Assembly (NCBI RefSeq): GCF_019468465.1
Contig: NZ_CP080519.1
Coordinates: forward strand, 3,177,001 to 3,241,000
Length of the DNA stretch: 64,000 nt
Direction of reading: 5' to 3'
Origin: Amycolatopsis sp. DSM 110486
GTDB lineage: Bacteria; Actinomycetota; Actinomycetes; Mycobacteriales; Pseudonocardiaceae
Shown here one piece after another: positions 26,294 to 32,215 of the stretch. Every line of letters starts with the position of its first letter. The first letter of the stretch is position 1. The position numbers and the translations under genes were made by a program. The notes below the pieces were generated by a model that worked only from the letters and a program-made list of their open reading frames with translations, was not told the DNA's origin and ran no database searches.

Positions 26294-27595
26294 GTGACCC
26301 ACCCCGCGACCAACGGGCGCACCCTGTGGCCCGTGAACGGACCCGTCACCGGGGTTCACGAATTGGACCCCGAGCCGTTCCCAGACCCGGTTGAGGACCC
26401 GTACGAGACCGCGCCGGTCGCCATGCGGCACGTGGTACTCACCCCCGCGTCGGACATCGACCCGGAACCGACGTACTGGCTGTGGGACGACCGCATCCCC
26501 CAAGGCATGATCACCGTCGGCCCCGGTCGGGAAGGGATCGGCAAGTCCCTGTTCTGCGCGTGGCTGGCCGCCCGGGTCACCCTCGGCGAGCTACCTGGCG
26601 TGCACTTCGGGCACCCGAAAAGCGTCATCTACGCGGCGACCGAGGACAGCTGGGAACACACCCTGGCCGGGCGGTTGCTGGTCGCCGGGGCGGACATGGC
26701 CCGGGTGTACCGGGTCGAGGTCGAACAGCCCAATGGTGCGTCCGTGCCGCTGTCACTGCCTGGCGACTGCCAGCGCATGGCCACCGCGATCACCGGGGCC
26801 GACGTGGCGTTGCTCGTGGTCGATCCGCTCATCTCCGCGATCGACCTGTCGATCAACGTCAACCAGGATCGCGACCTGCGCCGGGCGCTGGAACCCCTGG
26901 CTCGGCTCGCCGCCGACACCGGGTGCGCGGTGTTCGGCCTGGCCCACTTCAACAAGGCCAGCGGGCTCGACCCGATGAGCCGGATCATGGGCGGCCGCGC
27001 GTTCGGGGCCGTGGCCCGCGCGGGCATCGCCTTCGCCCGCGACACCATCGCCGACGACGGCTCGTGCGTGATCTCCCAGATCAAGAACAACGTCGGCCCG
27101 ACCGCCTTGCCCTCCCTGCGTTACCTCGTGGAACCGGTCGAGGTCGCCACCGCCAAAGGCCCCGCCACCTGGGGACGGCTGGTCATGGTCGGCGAGACCG
27201 ACACCCACGTCCGGCAGCTGATGGACGAGACGCCCCCGACCAAGGAGGAAACCAGCCACCGCAAGGACCGCGACCAGGCCCGGGATTGGCTGCTGGAGCT
27301 GCTCGACCAGCGCGGCGAACCCGTCCCCGGCCACCACGGCAAGGGCTTGCTCTCGGCCGAGATCTACGCCGAGGGCGCCGAAGTCGGCCCGTGGAGCGAA
27401 GACCAGCTCAAGAACGCCAAGAAGAACACCCCCATCGAGGCCCGCAGGGTCAGCGGCGCCTGGTACTGGCTGCTGCCCGGCCCGGCACCGGAAGAGGAGC
27501 GCAAGGGCGCAAGGGCGCAACCGGGAGAGGGGGAGCGCCCTGCGCCCTTGCCCTGCGCTCTTCCACCGAAAGGCCGTGACCAGCACAAACGGTAA
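26294..27595 (+). CDS. RecA-fold replication ATPase (RepA/DnaB-like helicase)
   Basis: GTG at 26294 follows AAGGGAG; an ATG at 26180 lies within module H and would add low-complexity sequence. The 433-residue protein has Walker A GPGREGIGKSLF, a following DSWEHTLAGRL motif and Walker B VALLVVDPLISA. Further motifs are VFGLAHFNK and IMGGRAFGAVARAG, as in RepA-type hexameric helicases and AAA_25 proteins, plus a C-terminal winged-helix-like part (RDWLLELLDQRGEPVP...). It probably drives replication of the excised element. The final 30 or so residues (KGARAQPGEGERPAP...) are encoded by repeat module D-right. Confidence 0.82.
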   Translation: MTHPATNGRTLWPVNGPVTGVHELDPEPFPDPVEDPYETAPVAMRHVVLTPASDIDPEPTYWLWDDRIPQGMITVGPGREGIGKSLFCAWLAARVTLGELPGVHFGHPKSVIYAATEDSWEHTLAGRLLVAGADMARVYRVEVEQPNGASVPLSLPGDCQRMATAITGADVALLVVDPLISAIDLSINVNQDRDLRRALEPLARLAADTGCAVFGLAHFNKASGLDPMSRIMGGRAFGAVARAGIAFARDTIADDGSCVISQIKNNVGPTALPSLRYLVEPVEVATAKGPATWGRLVMVGETDTHVRQLMDETPPTKEETSHRKDRDQARDWLLELLDQRGEPVPGHHGKGLLSAEIYAEGAEVGPWSEDQLKNAKKNTPIEARRVSGAWYWLLPGPAPEEERKGARAQPGEGERPAPLPCALPPKGRDQHKR

Positions 27596-27664
27596 GAGCG
27601 CAAAGCAAGAGCGCAACCGCCTATACCTCTCCACTCTTGCGCCCTTGCGCTCTTACGCCCTTAC
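27498..27664. repeat. Repeat module D-right (inverted copy of D-left)
   Basis: Near-identical inverted copy of 21934-22100. Units GCGCAAGGGCGCAAGG, linker CCGGGAGAGGGGGAG, inverted units, core TGACCAGCACAAAC (27577-27590), direct units GTAAGAGCGCAAAG, linker CCGCCTATACCTCTCCA, inverted units. The ATPase gene stops inside it at 27595. Confidence 0.85.
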
Positions 27665-27702
27665 CAACTCACCACCGCGAAGGAGACAGCCCGCCACCGC
27701 CG

Positions 27703-27918
27703 GGTGAGCTCGCACGGCCTGCGACGCACAGCCCGAAAACCGGGGTCCAGCGGCCCCGCCAGGACCCGACTCACTCGCCTCACCCAGCTCACCCCGACTC
27801 ACTTTCCGCAGGTCAGACACCACAAACGCCCGACTCACCCCGGAGTGCGTCAACTCACCCGCCCACCCGCGAACTCACCCCGAAACTCACCCACCAACTC
27901 ACCCAGACTCACCCGCGA
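27703..27918. repeat. Repeat module A (unit CTCACC)
   Basis: A GGGTGAG unit, a linker containing GAAAACCGG, four inverted units (CTCACTCGC, CTCACCCAG, CTCACCCCGA, CTCAC), a degenerate core (GGTCAGACACCACAAAC, 27811-27827), then seven CTCACC units to 27915. It fills the space before the gene at 27930 and aligns end to end with module B. Confidence 0.75.
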
Positions 27919-27929
27919 AAGAGGCCGTC

Positions 27930-28271
27930 ATGACCGCCACCCGTGTGCTGGAGCGCTACGGCACCCTCGCCCTGGTCCGCTTCACCAGCCTGCTTCTGGT
28001 CTTCACCGGCCTGCACCTGGCCCGGCTCCCGTTCCTCGCCGTCGCCCGCGTCCTCGGCTGGGCCATGACCGTCCTCGACACCGAACTGTCCACCCCGCCC
28101 GCGCCGCGCACCGCCCGACACCACTGGGGCGACCGGTGGGGCGAGGCGATCCCCAGCACCCGCCGCCGACGCCGACGGGCGAGCGCCGGCCACCGCCCGG
28201 ATTACGGACCCGCGCACCACCCGACATCCCGGAATCCGGGGGTCGGCTGGCCTGATCCGGTGATGCCGTAA
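27930..28271 (+). CDS. Small single-pass membrane protein (spread-protein-like)
   Basis: ATG follows AAGAGG. The 113-residue protein starts with a hydrophobic stretch that should span the membrane once or twice (TLALVRFTSLLLVFTGLHLA, FLAVARVLGWAMTVL), then an Arg-rich tail (STRRRRRRASAG). Small membrane proteins in actinomycete elements often belong to the plasmid-spread (Spd) group, but I cannot name this one. The C-terminal 25 residues lie in sequence rich in ATCCGG/CCGGAT units and may again be module-derived. Confidence 0.6.
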   Translation: MTATRVLERYGTLALVRFTSLLLVFTGLHLARLPFLAVARVLGWAMTVLDTELSTPPAPRTARHHWGDRWGEAIPSTRRRRRRASAGHRPDYGPAHHPTSRNPGVGWPDPVMP

Positions 28272-28283
28272 CCCGCCACCGGC

Positions 28284-28475
28284 CGGGGGAACCAGCAGGG
28301 GAACCGGCCCGCACGGAGAAGCATTCGCTTCTCCTGGCTCCCCTCCCTGGCTCCCCAAGCCGACCAGCGCGAACCCGCCCGGAGGGGAGAAAGGGGAGCG
28401 GGGGAACGACCCGACCGCAGCCGTCCGGGAGGCCAGGAAACCGGGCCGACACCACCCTGTCGCCGCTTCCCCTCC
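28284..28475. repeat. Repeat module C1 (unit GGGGAG)
   Basis: GGGGAACCAGCAGGGGAACC, the perfect hairpin GGAGAAGC-ATTC-GCTTCTCC (28315-28334), inverted CTCCCC units, core GACCAGCGCGAAC (28362-28374), direct units GGAGGGGAGAAAGGGGAG, linker with GGAAACCGGGCC, and inverted CTTCCCCTCC. It lies in a 456-bp gene-free stretch together with C2. Confidence 0.8.
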
Positions 28476-28476
28476 G

Positions 28477-28680
28477 TAGGGAACGGCGAGGGAATCGCCG
28501 AGGGAGCCGCCAGCAGGCGAGGGAATTTTCCCTCCACGCCTCCCTAACCCATTCCCTAAGCCTGACCAGCGAAAACACTCCCGGAAGGGAACAAGGGAGC
28601 GAGGGAATCGGAGGGAATCGCCCCTCCACAACCCCGGAAAACGGCCCTGCCGACCACCTCGCCCCGATTCCCTCCCTACC
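28477..28680. repeat. Repeat module C2 (unit AGGGAA)
   Basis: Same plan as C1 with a different unit: AGGGAACGG, AGGGAATCG, AGGGAG, AGGGAA; inverted TTCCCTCC, CTCCCTAACC, ATTCCCTAAG; core TGACCAGCGAAAAC (28563-28576); direct AAGGGAAC, AAGGGAG, GAGGGAATCG twice; linker with GGAAAACGGCCC; inverted GATTCCCTCCCT. Confidence 0.85.
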
Positions 28681-28727
28681 CCGCCGCCACTCCACAACGG
28701 CCCGAAACTCAGAAGGAGGCTCCGCCC

Positions 28728-29006
28728 ATGTCTCACGCGTCGGCCACCGCCCGCCTCACCGACCGCAGCGCCGCCCGGCTGCACCAGCTGGCCGGCCACG
28801 CCATCGCCCGCATTGACGGCATCGTCGCCCGGCTCGACCACACCGCCGAACGCCTCGCCGCCAGTGGCTCCCTCATCGGGCCGCCAGTGGATCGCGGCGC
28901 GCGCGGTGGATTCCCACTGCCCACCCACTCCACCCGATCCACTGGGCACGACCAGGCCGAACCCGCCGCCAGTGGCTCAGTGGACACCCGCCAGAGACAG
29001 CGCTGA
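28728..29006 (+). CDS. Small element protein with module-encoded C-terminus
   Basis: The strong site AGAAGGAGG precedes ATG 28728. The first half of the 92 residues is a plausible helix pair (RSAARLHQLAGHAIARIDGI, ARLDHTAERLAAS). From about residue 45 on it is low-complexity Gly/Pro/Ser/Thr encoded by repeat module E. No function can be assigned. Confidence 0.55.
   Translation: MSHASATARLTDRSAARLHQLAGHAIARIDGIVARLDHTAERLAASGSLIGPPVDRGARGGFPLPTHSTRSTGHDQAEPAASGSVDTRQRQR
28861..28985. repeat. Repeat module E (unit CCAGTGG)
   Basis: CCAGTGGCTCC, CCAGTGGATCG, GTGGATTCCCACTG, inverted CCACTGGG, core GACCAGGCCGAAC (28950-28962), then CCAGTGGCTCAGTGG. It overlaps the 3' half of the small gene at 28728-29006. 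Confidence 0.7.
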
Positions 29007-29383
29007 AACCCCGCCCAACGGGCCACCAGCCGAGCAGGCCACGGCCCACTCACTGAGCCACCCCCCACCTGCCAGCACTCCCGACCCAGCCACCTCACCA
29101 AGGCTGGCAGGAGGGGGGGCAGCCCACCGGCGAATGAGTCCGCCCGCCCGCCGCGCACACGACGAAAACCGGCCCCCACAGCCACGCCAGCCAGGCCAGC
29201 TCATCCGCCTCATTCAGCTCATTCCAGCTCATTTTCCCTGGTCAAGACCCGAAATGAGGAACTCATCCGCCGAATGAGGCAACTCATTCGCCCACAGCCG
29301 AACTCATCCCGACCTCATCCACCAACTCATCCGCCCCGCCGACCCGGAAACCCCCGACCGGCCACACCCGGAAGGACCCGACC
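29007..29383. other. Gene-free stretch with hairpins and module B
   Basis: No gene is seen. 29070-29130 contains a CTGCCAGC/GCTGGCAG inverted pair around the GACCCAGCC sequence, perhaps a decayed module. 29128-29332 is module B. The ribosome-binding site GAAGGA for the Xis gene is at the end. Confidence 0.6.
29128..29332. repeat. Repeat module B (unit CTCAT)
   Basis: GCGAATGAG, a linker containing GAAAACCGG, four inverted CTCAT units at the same spacing as the CTCAC units of module A, core TGGTCAAGACCCGAAA (29239-29254), ATGAGGAACTCATCC, hairpin GAATGAG-GCAA-CTCATTC, then further CTCATCC units. Confidence 0.8.
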
Positions 29384-29608
29384 ATGACCGCGCACCTGAC
29401 CCACGTCCCGGACCGCACCTCCGCCGACGCCTACACACTCCTCTCCGTCGAAGCCGCCGCCCAACGACTCAGCATCGGCCGCACCACCATGTACGGCCTG
29501 ATCAAGACCGGCCAGATCGCCAGCATCCGCATCGGCCACCTACGACGAGTGCCAGCCACCGCCATCACCGACTACATCAACCAGCTCACCGCCGCTCAGG
29601 CGGCCTGA
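29384..29608 (+). CDS. xis: Excisionase (HTH_17 family)
   Basis: The 74-residue protein is a MerR-like winged helix (LLSVEAAAQRLSIGRTTMYG, LIKTGQIASIRIGHLRRVPA, AITDYINQL) typical of excisionases in actinomycete elements. It lies 15 bp upstream of the integrase gene on the same strand, the usual xis-int order. It should bend DNA at the att region and direct the integrase to excision. Confidence 0.85.
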   Translation: MTAHLTHVPDRTSADAYTLLSVEAAAQRLSIGRTTMYGLIKTGQIASIRIGHLRRVPATAITDYINQLTAAQAA

Positions 29609-29623
29609 CCGAAAGGGCCTTAC

Positions 29624-30988
29624 ATGCCAAGGAAAAAGCGCTCCGAGGGTGAGCGTGCAGCAAACGGCGAAAGCACCATCTACCTGGGCAGCGATGGCCG
29701 CTGGCACGGCCGCGTAACGATGGGCATCGGCGACGACGGGAAGCCGGATCGCCGTCACGTGTCGCGAAAAGACGAAGACGCAGTAAAGGACGCCGTAAAG
29801 GAACTCGAAAAGCAGCGCGACAACGGAACAGCACGAAAGCCCGGAAAGGGTTGGACTGTCGAGACTTGGCTGACGCACTGGGTCGAGAACATCGCGGCAC
29901 CGTCCGTGCGGACGACGACGATGGTTGGTTACCGCGCGTCGGTATACAAGCACCTGATCCCGAAAGTCGGTGCCCACAAGCTGCACAAGCTGCAACCGGA
30001 GCATTTGGAAGCCGCGTACCGGAAAATGATGCAAGGTGGACTCAAAGCGTCCACCGCGCATCTCGCTCACCGCACCGTTCGGGCGGCACTGAACGAGGCC
30101 GTTCGACGACGGCACATCGTCATCAACCCGGCCCGGATCGCGAAGGCACCTCGTGTCGAAGAGGAGGAAATCATCCCGTTTACGCGGGACGAGGCAAAGC
30201 AGCTGATCCGGGCAGCGGCCGAGATCCGGAATGGCACACGGTTCGTCGTCGCACTCGCGCTCGGGCTCCGCCGCGGTGAAGCCCTTGGCCTCAAATGGGA
30301 GGACATTTCCCTGTCCTGGAAGCACGGATGCCCGAAAGGCAACACGTGCCGCCAGACGCTCCAGGCCAATGAGTGCCCGAACAGGCGAGGCGCCGGGACA
30401 ATGAGGATCCGCCGTTCCATCGGCCAGCACAACTGGCAGCACGGCTGTACGACCGAGAAACCGTGCGGGCACCAATTCGGCGCGTTCTGCCCGAAGCGCT
30501 GGGGCGGTGGGCTCGTGGTCGGCGAGGTGAAGTCGCGCGCCGGTCGGCGCACGATCGGCATTCCGCACCAGCTCGCCGAACAGCTCGACGCGCACCGCGA
30601 AGGGCAGGAGGTCGAGCGCGAGCAAGCGGGAGACCTGTGGGAGGGCGGTGACTGGGTGTTCGCCACACCCATCGGCCGGCCGACTCATCCGACGCCGGAT
30701 AACCGATCTTGGAAAGCCTTGCTCGCACACGCTGGCGTCCGGGACGGACGGCTGCACGATCTCCGCCACACGGCGGCCACCGTGCTGCTTGAGCTCAAGG
30801 TGCCACTGCCCGCCGTGATGGAGCTGATGGGCTGGTCAAACGCGGCCGTGGCGAAGCGGTACATGCACGTCACGAGCGAGTTCACGGCCGCGATCGCGGA
30901 CCAGGTAGGCAACCACGTCTGGGCCGTTGACGATGAGGGAGAGGAGGACGACGAGGACGGCCCGGACGGCGTCCCTGTGCCCGCGTAG
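29624..30988 (+). CDS. int: Tyrosine-recombinase integrase
   Basis: The 454-residue protein has an N-terminal arm-binding region (STIYLGSDGRWHGRVTMG), a SAM-like core-binding domain (about 76-165) and a catalytic domain. The catalytic residues are Arg216 (LGLRRGEAL), Lys303 (GEVKSRAGRRT), His378-x-x-Arg381 (HDLRH), Trp404 replacing the usual second His (LMGWSN) and Tyr413 (KRYMH). An insertion after Arg216 carries six Cys and several His (C236, C242, C251, C275, C281, C289), which looks like a zinc-binding module. It is followed by the right arm sites, a hairpin and attR. Confidence 0.95.
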   Translation: MPRKKRSEGERAANGESTIYLGSDGRWHGRVTMGIGDDGKPDRRHVSRKDEDAVKDAVKELEKQRDNGTARKPGKGWTVETWLTHWVENIAAPSVRTTTMVGYRASVYKHLIPKVGAHKLHKLQPEHLEAAYRKMMQGGLKASTAHLAHRTVRAALNEAVRRRHIVINPARIAKAPRVEEEEIIPFTRDEAKQLIRAAAEIRNGTRFVVALALGLRRGEALGLKWEDISLSWKHGCPKGNTCRQTLQANECPNRRGAGTMRIRRSIGQHNWQHGCTTEKPCGHQFGAFCPKRWGGGLVVGEVKSRAGRRTIGIPHQLAEQLDAHREGQEVEREQAGDLWEGGDWVFATPIGRPTHPTPDNRSWKALLAHAGVRDGRLHDLRHTAATVLLELKVPLPAVMELMGWSNAAVAKRYMHVTSEFTAAIADQVGNHVWAVDDEGEEDDEDGPDGVPVPA

Positions 30989-30995
30989 CGGGTAC

Positions 30996-31019
30996 AACTG
31001 AGACCAGAACTGAGACCAC
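30996..31019. repeat. Right integrase arm-type site
   Basis: Identical to 21879-21902: two tandem AACTGAGACCA(G/C) units, 54 bp from attR. Confidence 0.75.
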
Positions 31020-31023
31020 ACAG

Positions 31024-31064
31024 CAGAACGCCCGGCGACCCTGTGAGGGTTGCCGGGCGTTCTG
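31024..31064. terminator. Terminator between integrase gene and tRNA-Ser
   Basis: CAGAACGCCCGGC (31024-31036) pairs with GCCGGGCGTTCTG (31052-31064), with an inner ACCC/GGGT extension. It can end the integrase transcript on the plus strand and the tRNA transcript on the minus strand. It belongs to the element, so it replaces the chromosomal terminator displaced by integration. Confidence 0.8.
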
Positions 31065-31072
31065 GCTGGTAA

Positions 31073-31131
31073 GAGCGGTGGCGGTGGGATTTGAACCCAC
31101 GGACGGGATTAACCGTCACACGATTTCGAGT
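31073..31131. repeat. attR: 59-bp direct repeat within tRNA-Ser
   Basis: Identical to 21728-21786; here continuous with the remaining 5' half of the tRNA, which is therefore intact. Confidence 0.95.
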
Positions 31132-31162
31132 CGTGCTCCTTCGGCCGCTCGGACACGCCACC
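31076..31162 (-). tRNA. tRNA-Ser (anticodon CGA)
   Basis: On the minus strand the acceptor GGTGGCG pairs with CGCCACC, followed by discriminator G. The anticodon loop CTCGAAA carries CGA, a long variable arm is present and the T-loop is GGGTTCAAATCCC. The element is inserted through its 3' part and restores it. Confidence 0.96.
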
Positions 31163-31633
31163 GCCGAGAACAATACCGGAGGCCGAAGGCACGACGTCGG
31201 CGGGGTGGCGGCGGGTGGCGAAGTACGTCTCGAGCAGCTCGGCGCACTCCGCGGCCAGCACACCGCCGTGGACTTCGGGGCGGTGGTTGAGCCGGCGGTC
31301 GCGCACGACGTCCCACAGGGAGGACACGGCGCCGGTCTTGGGCTCCCACGCGCCGAACACCAGGCGGGCCACGCGGGCGAGCACGAGGGCGCCCGCGCAC
31401 ATCGTGCATGGTTCCAACGTCACGGCGAGCGTGCAGCCCTCCAGGCGCCACCCGTCGCCGTGGACGCGGGCGGCCGCGCGCAGGGCGAGGATCTCCGCGT
31501 GGGCGGTGGGGTCGCCGAGCTCGACGCGGGCGTTGCGGGCCGCGGCGAGAGGCCTTCCGTCAGGGCCGAACACCACGGCGCCGATGGGCACATCGGCGCC
31601 TGGACCGCGCGCGGCTTCGAGCGCCGCCTGCAC
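31109..31633 (-). CDS. tadA: tRNA(Arg/adenosine-34) deaminase, frame extending into tRNA-Ser
   Basis: Zinc/catalytic motifs THAEILAL and EPCTMCAG identify TadA, which converts A34 to inosine in tRNA-Arg(ACG). The enzyme core ends about residue 150 (ELLETYFATRRHP), but the frame has no stop until 31109. The last 18 or so residues (GGGVSERPKEHDSK...) are encoded by the 5' half of tRNA-Ser(CGA). The GTG at 31633 gives a slightly short N-terminus. A CTG at 31660, overlapping the upstream stop as CTGA, would add nine residues that fit the family better. Confidence 0.9.
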   Translation of the reverse strand: MQAALEAARGPGADVPIGAVVFGPDGRPLAAARNARVELGDPTAHAEILALRAAARVHGDGWRLEGCTLAVTLEPCTMCAGALVLARVARLVFGAWEPKTGAVSSLWDVVRDRRLNHRPEVHGGVLAAECAELLETYFATRRHPADVVPSASGIVLGGGVSERPKEHDSKSCDG

Positions 31634-31656
31634 GGCTTCGGTGTCGGCCGGGCGTC

Positions 31657-32139
31657 TCAGAGCTCGTCCAGAAGTTTCGAGAACTCGGCCGCGAAGCCGC
31701 AGCGCTGAGCGACCATCTGGAGCTGCTCGTCGGGGTAGAGATCCACCTCTCCGACGATAACTTCAAGCTCGCCGCCCGGCAGTCCGAGATCGGTGAGGAT
31801 GTCGAGGTCGCCTTCGGGCCAGACGGCGTCGTCGTCCTCGTCGGGAGGGTCGACGCGCAGGACGTCGAGCACGTCCGCGGCGATGTCGTAGTCGAGCGCC
31901 GCCGCGGCGTCCGACAGCAACAGCGACGGCCCCCGCGGGCTCGGCCGCACGATCACGAAGAACTCGTCGTCCACCGCCAGGAGCCCGAACGCCGCGCCGG
32001 TCGAGCGGAGTTTCCCCAGCTCGGTGATCGCCGCGTCGAGCTCCGTGAGCGCCGCGGGATCGAGCGCACTGCACCGCCACCGACCGTCTTCTCGGACCAC
32101 TGCCATCGCGAAGCCCGTGACCGGCTCTTGCACCGCCAT
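31657..32139 (-). CDS. tRNA adenosine deaminase-associated protein
   Basis: The 160-residue acidic protein (MAVQEPVTGFAMAVVREDGR; DLDILTDLGLPGGELEVIVGE; DEQLQMVAQRCGFAAEFSKLL) matches the actinobacterial family consistently found directly upstream of tadA. Its role is unknown; a partner or chaperone of TadA is assumed from synteny. I chose the ATG at 32139; a GTG at 32178 would add 13 residues. It sits 24 bp before the GTG start of tadA. Confidence 0.85.
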   Translation of the reverse strand: MAVQEPVTGFAMAVVREDGRWRCSALDPAALTELDAAITELGKLRSTGAAFGLLAVDDEFFVIVRPSPRGPSLLLSDAAAALDYDIAADVLDVLRVDPPDEDDDAVWPEGDLDILTDLGLPGGELEVIVGEVDLYPDEQLQMVAQRCGFAAEFSKLLDEL

Positions 32140-32215
32140 GCGCACACCGTATTCCGCCACCGATGCGAGCGCACGCACGGTGCACCCGAAGCGTCCGTGG
32201 TGCCACTATCGAGCC

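Larger units (their letters stand above)
21728..31131. mobile_element. pSAM2-like integrated element at tRNA-Ser(CGA), 9.3 kb
   Basis: A 59-bp perfect direct repeat bounds the region (21728-21786 and 31073-31131). The right copy is part of an intact tRNA-Ser(CGA), the left an orphan 3' fragment. Inside are, in order, a Nudix protein, XRE and GntR regulators, an excisionase-like HTH, small unknowns, a RecA-fold ATPase, small accessory proteins, a second HTH (Xis) and a tyrosine integrase beside attR. The set matches actinomycete integrative elements of the pSAM2 type, in which a Nudix protein (Pif) blocks redundant transfer. I see no TraB/FtsK transfer gene, so it may be mobilisable rather than self-transmissible. 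Confidence 0.9.

Noticed and set aside
21728..31131. Prophage
   Set aside because: No capsid, tail, terminase or lysis genes; gene content and size fit a pSAM2-type integrative element.
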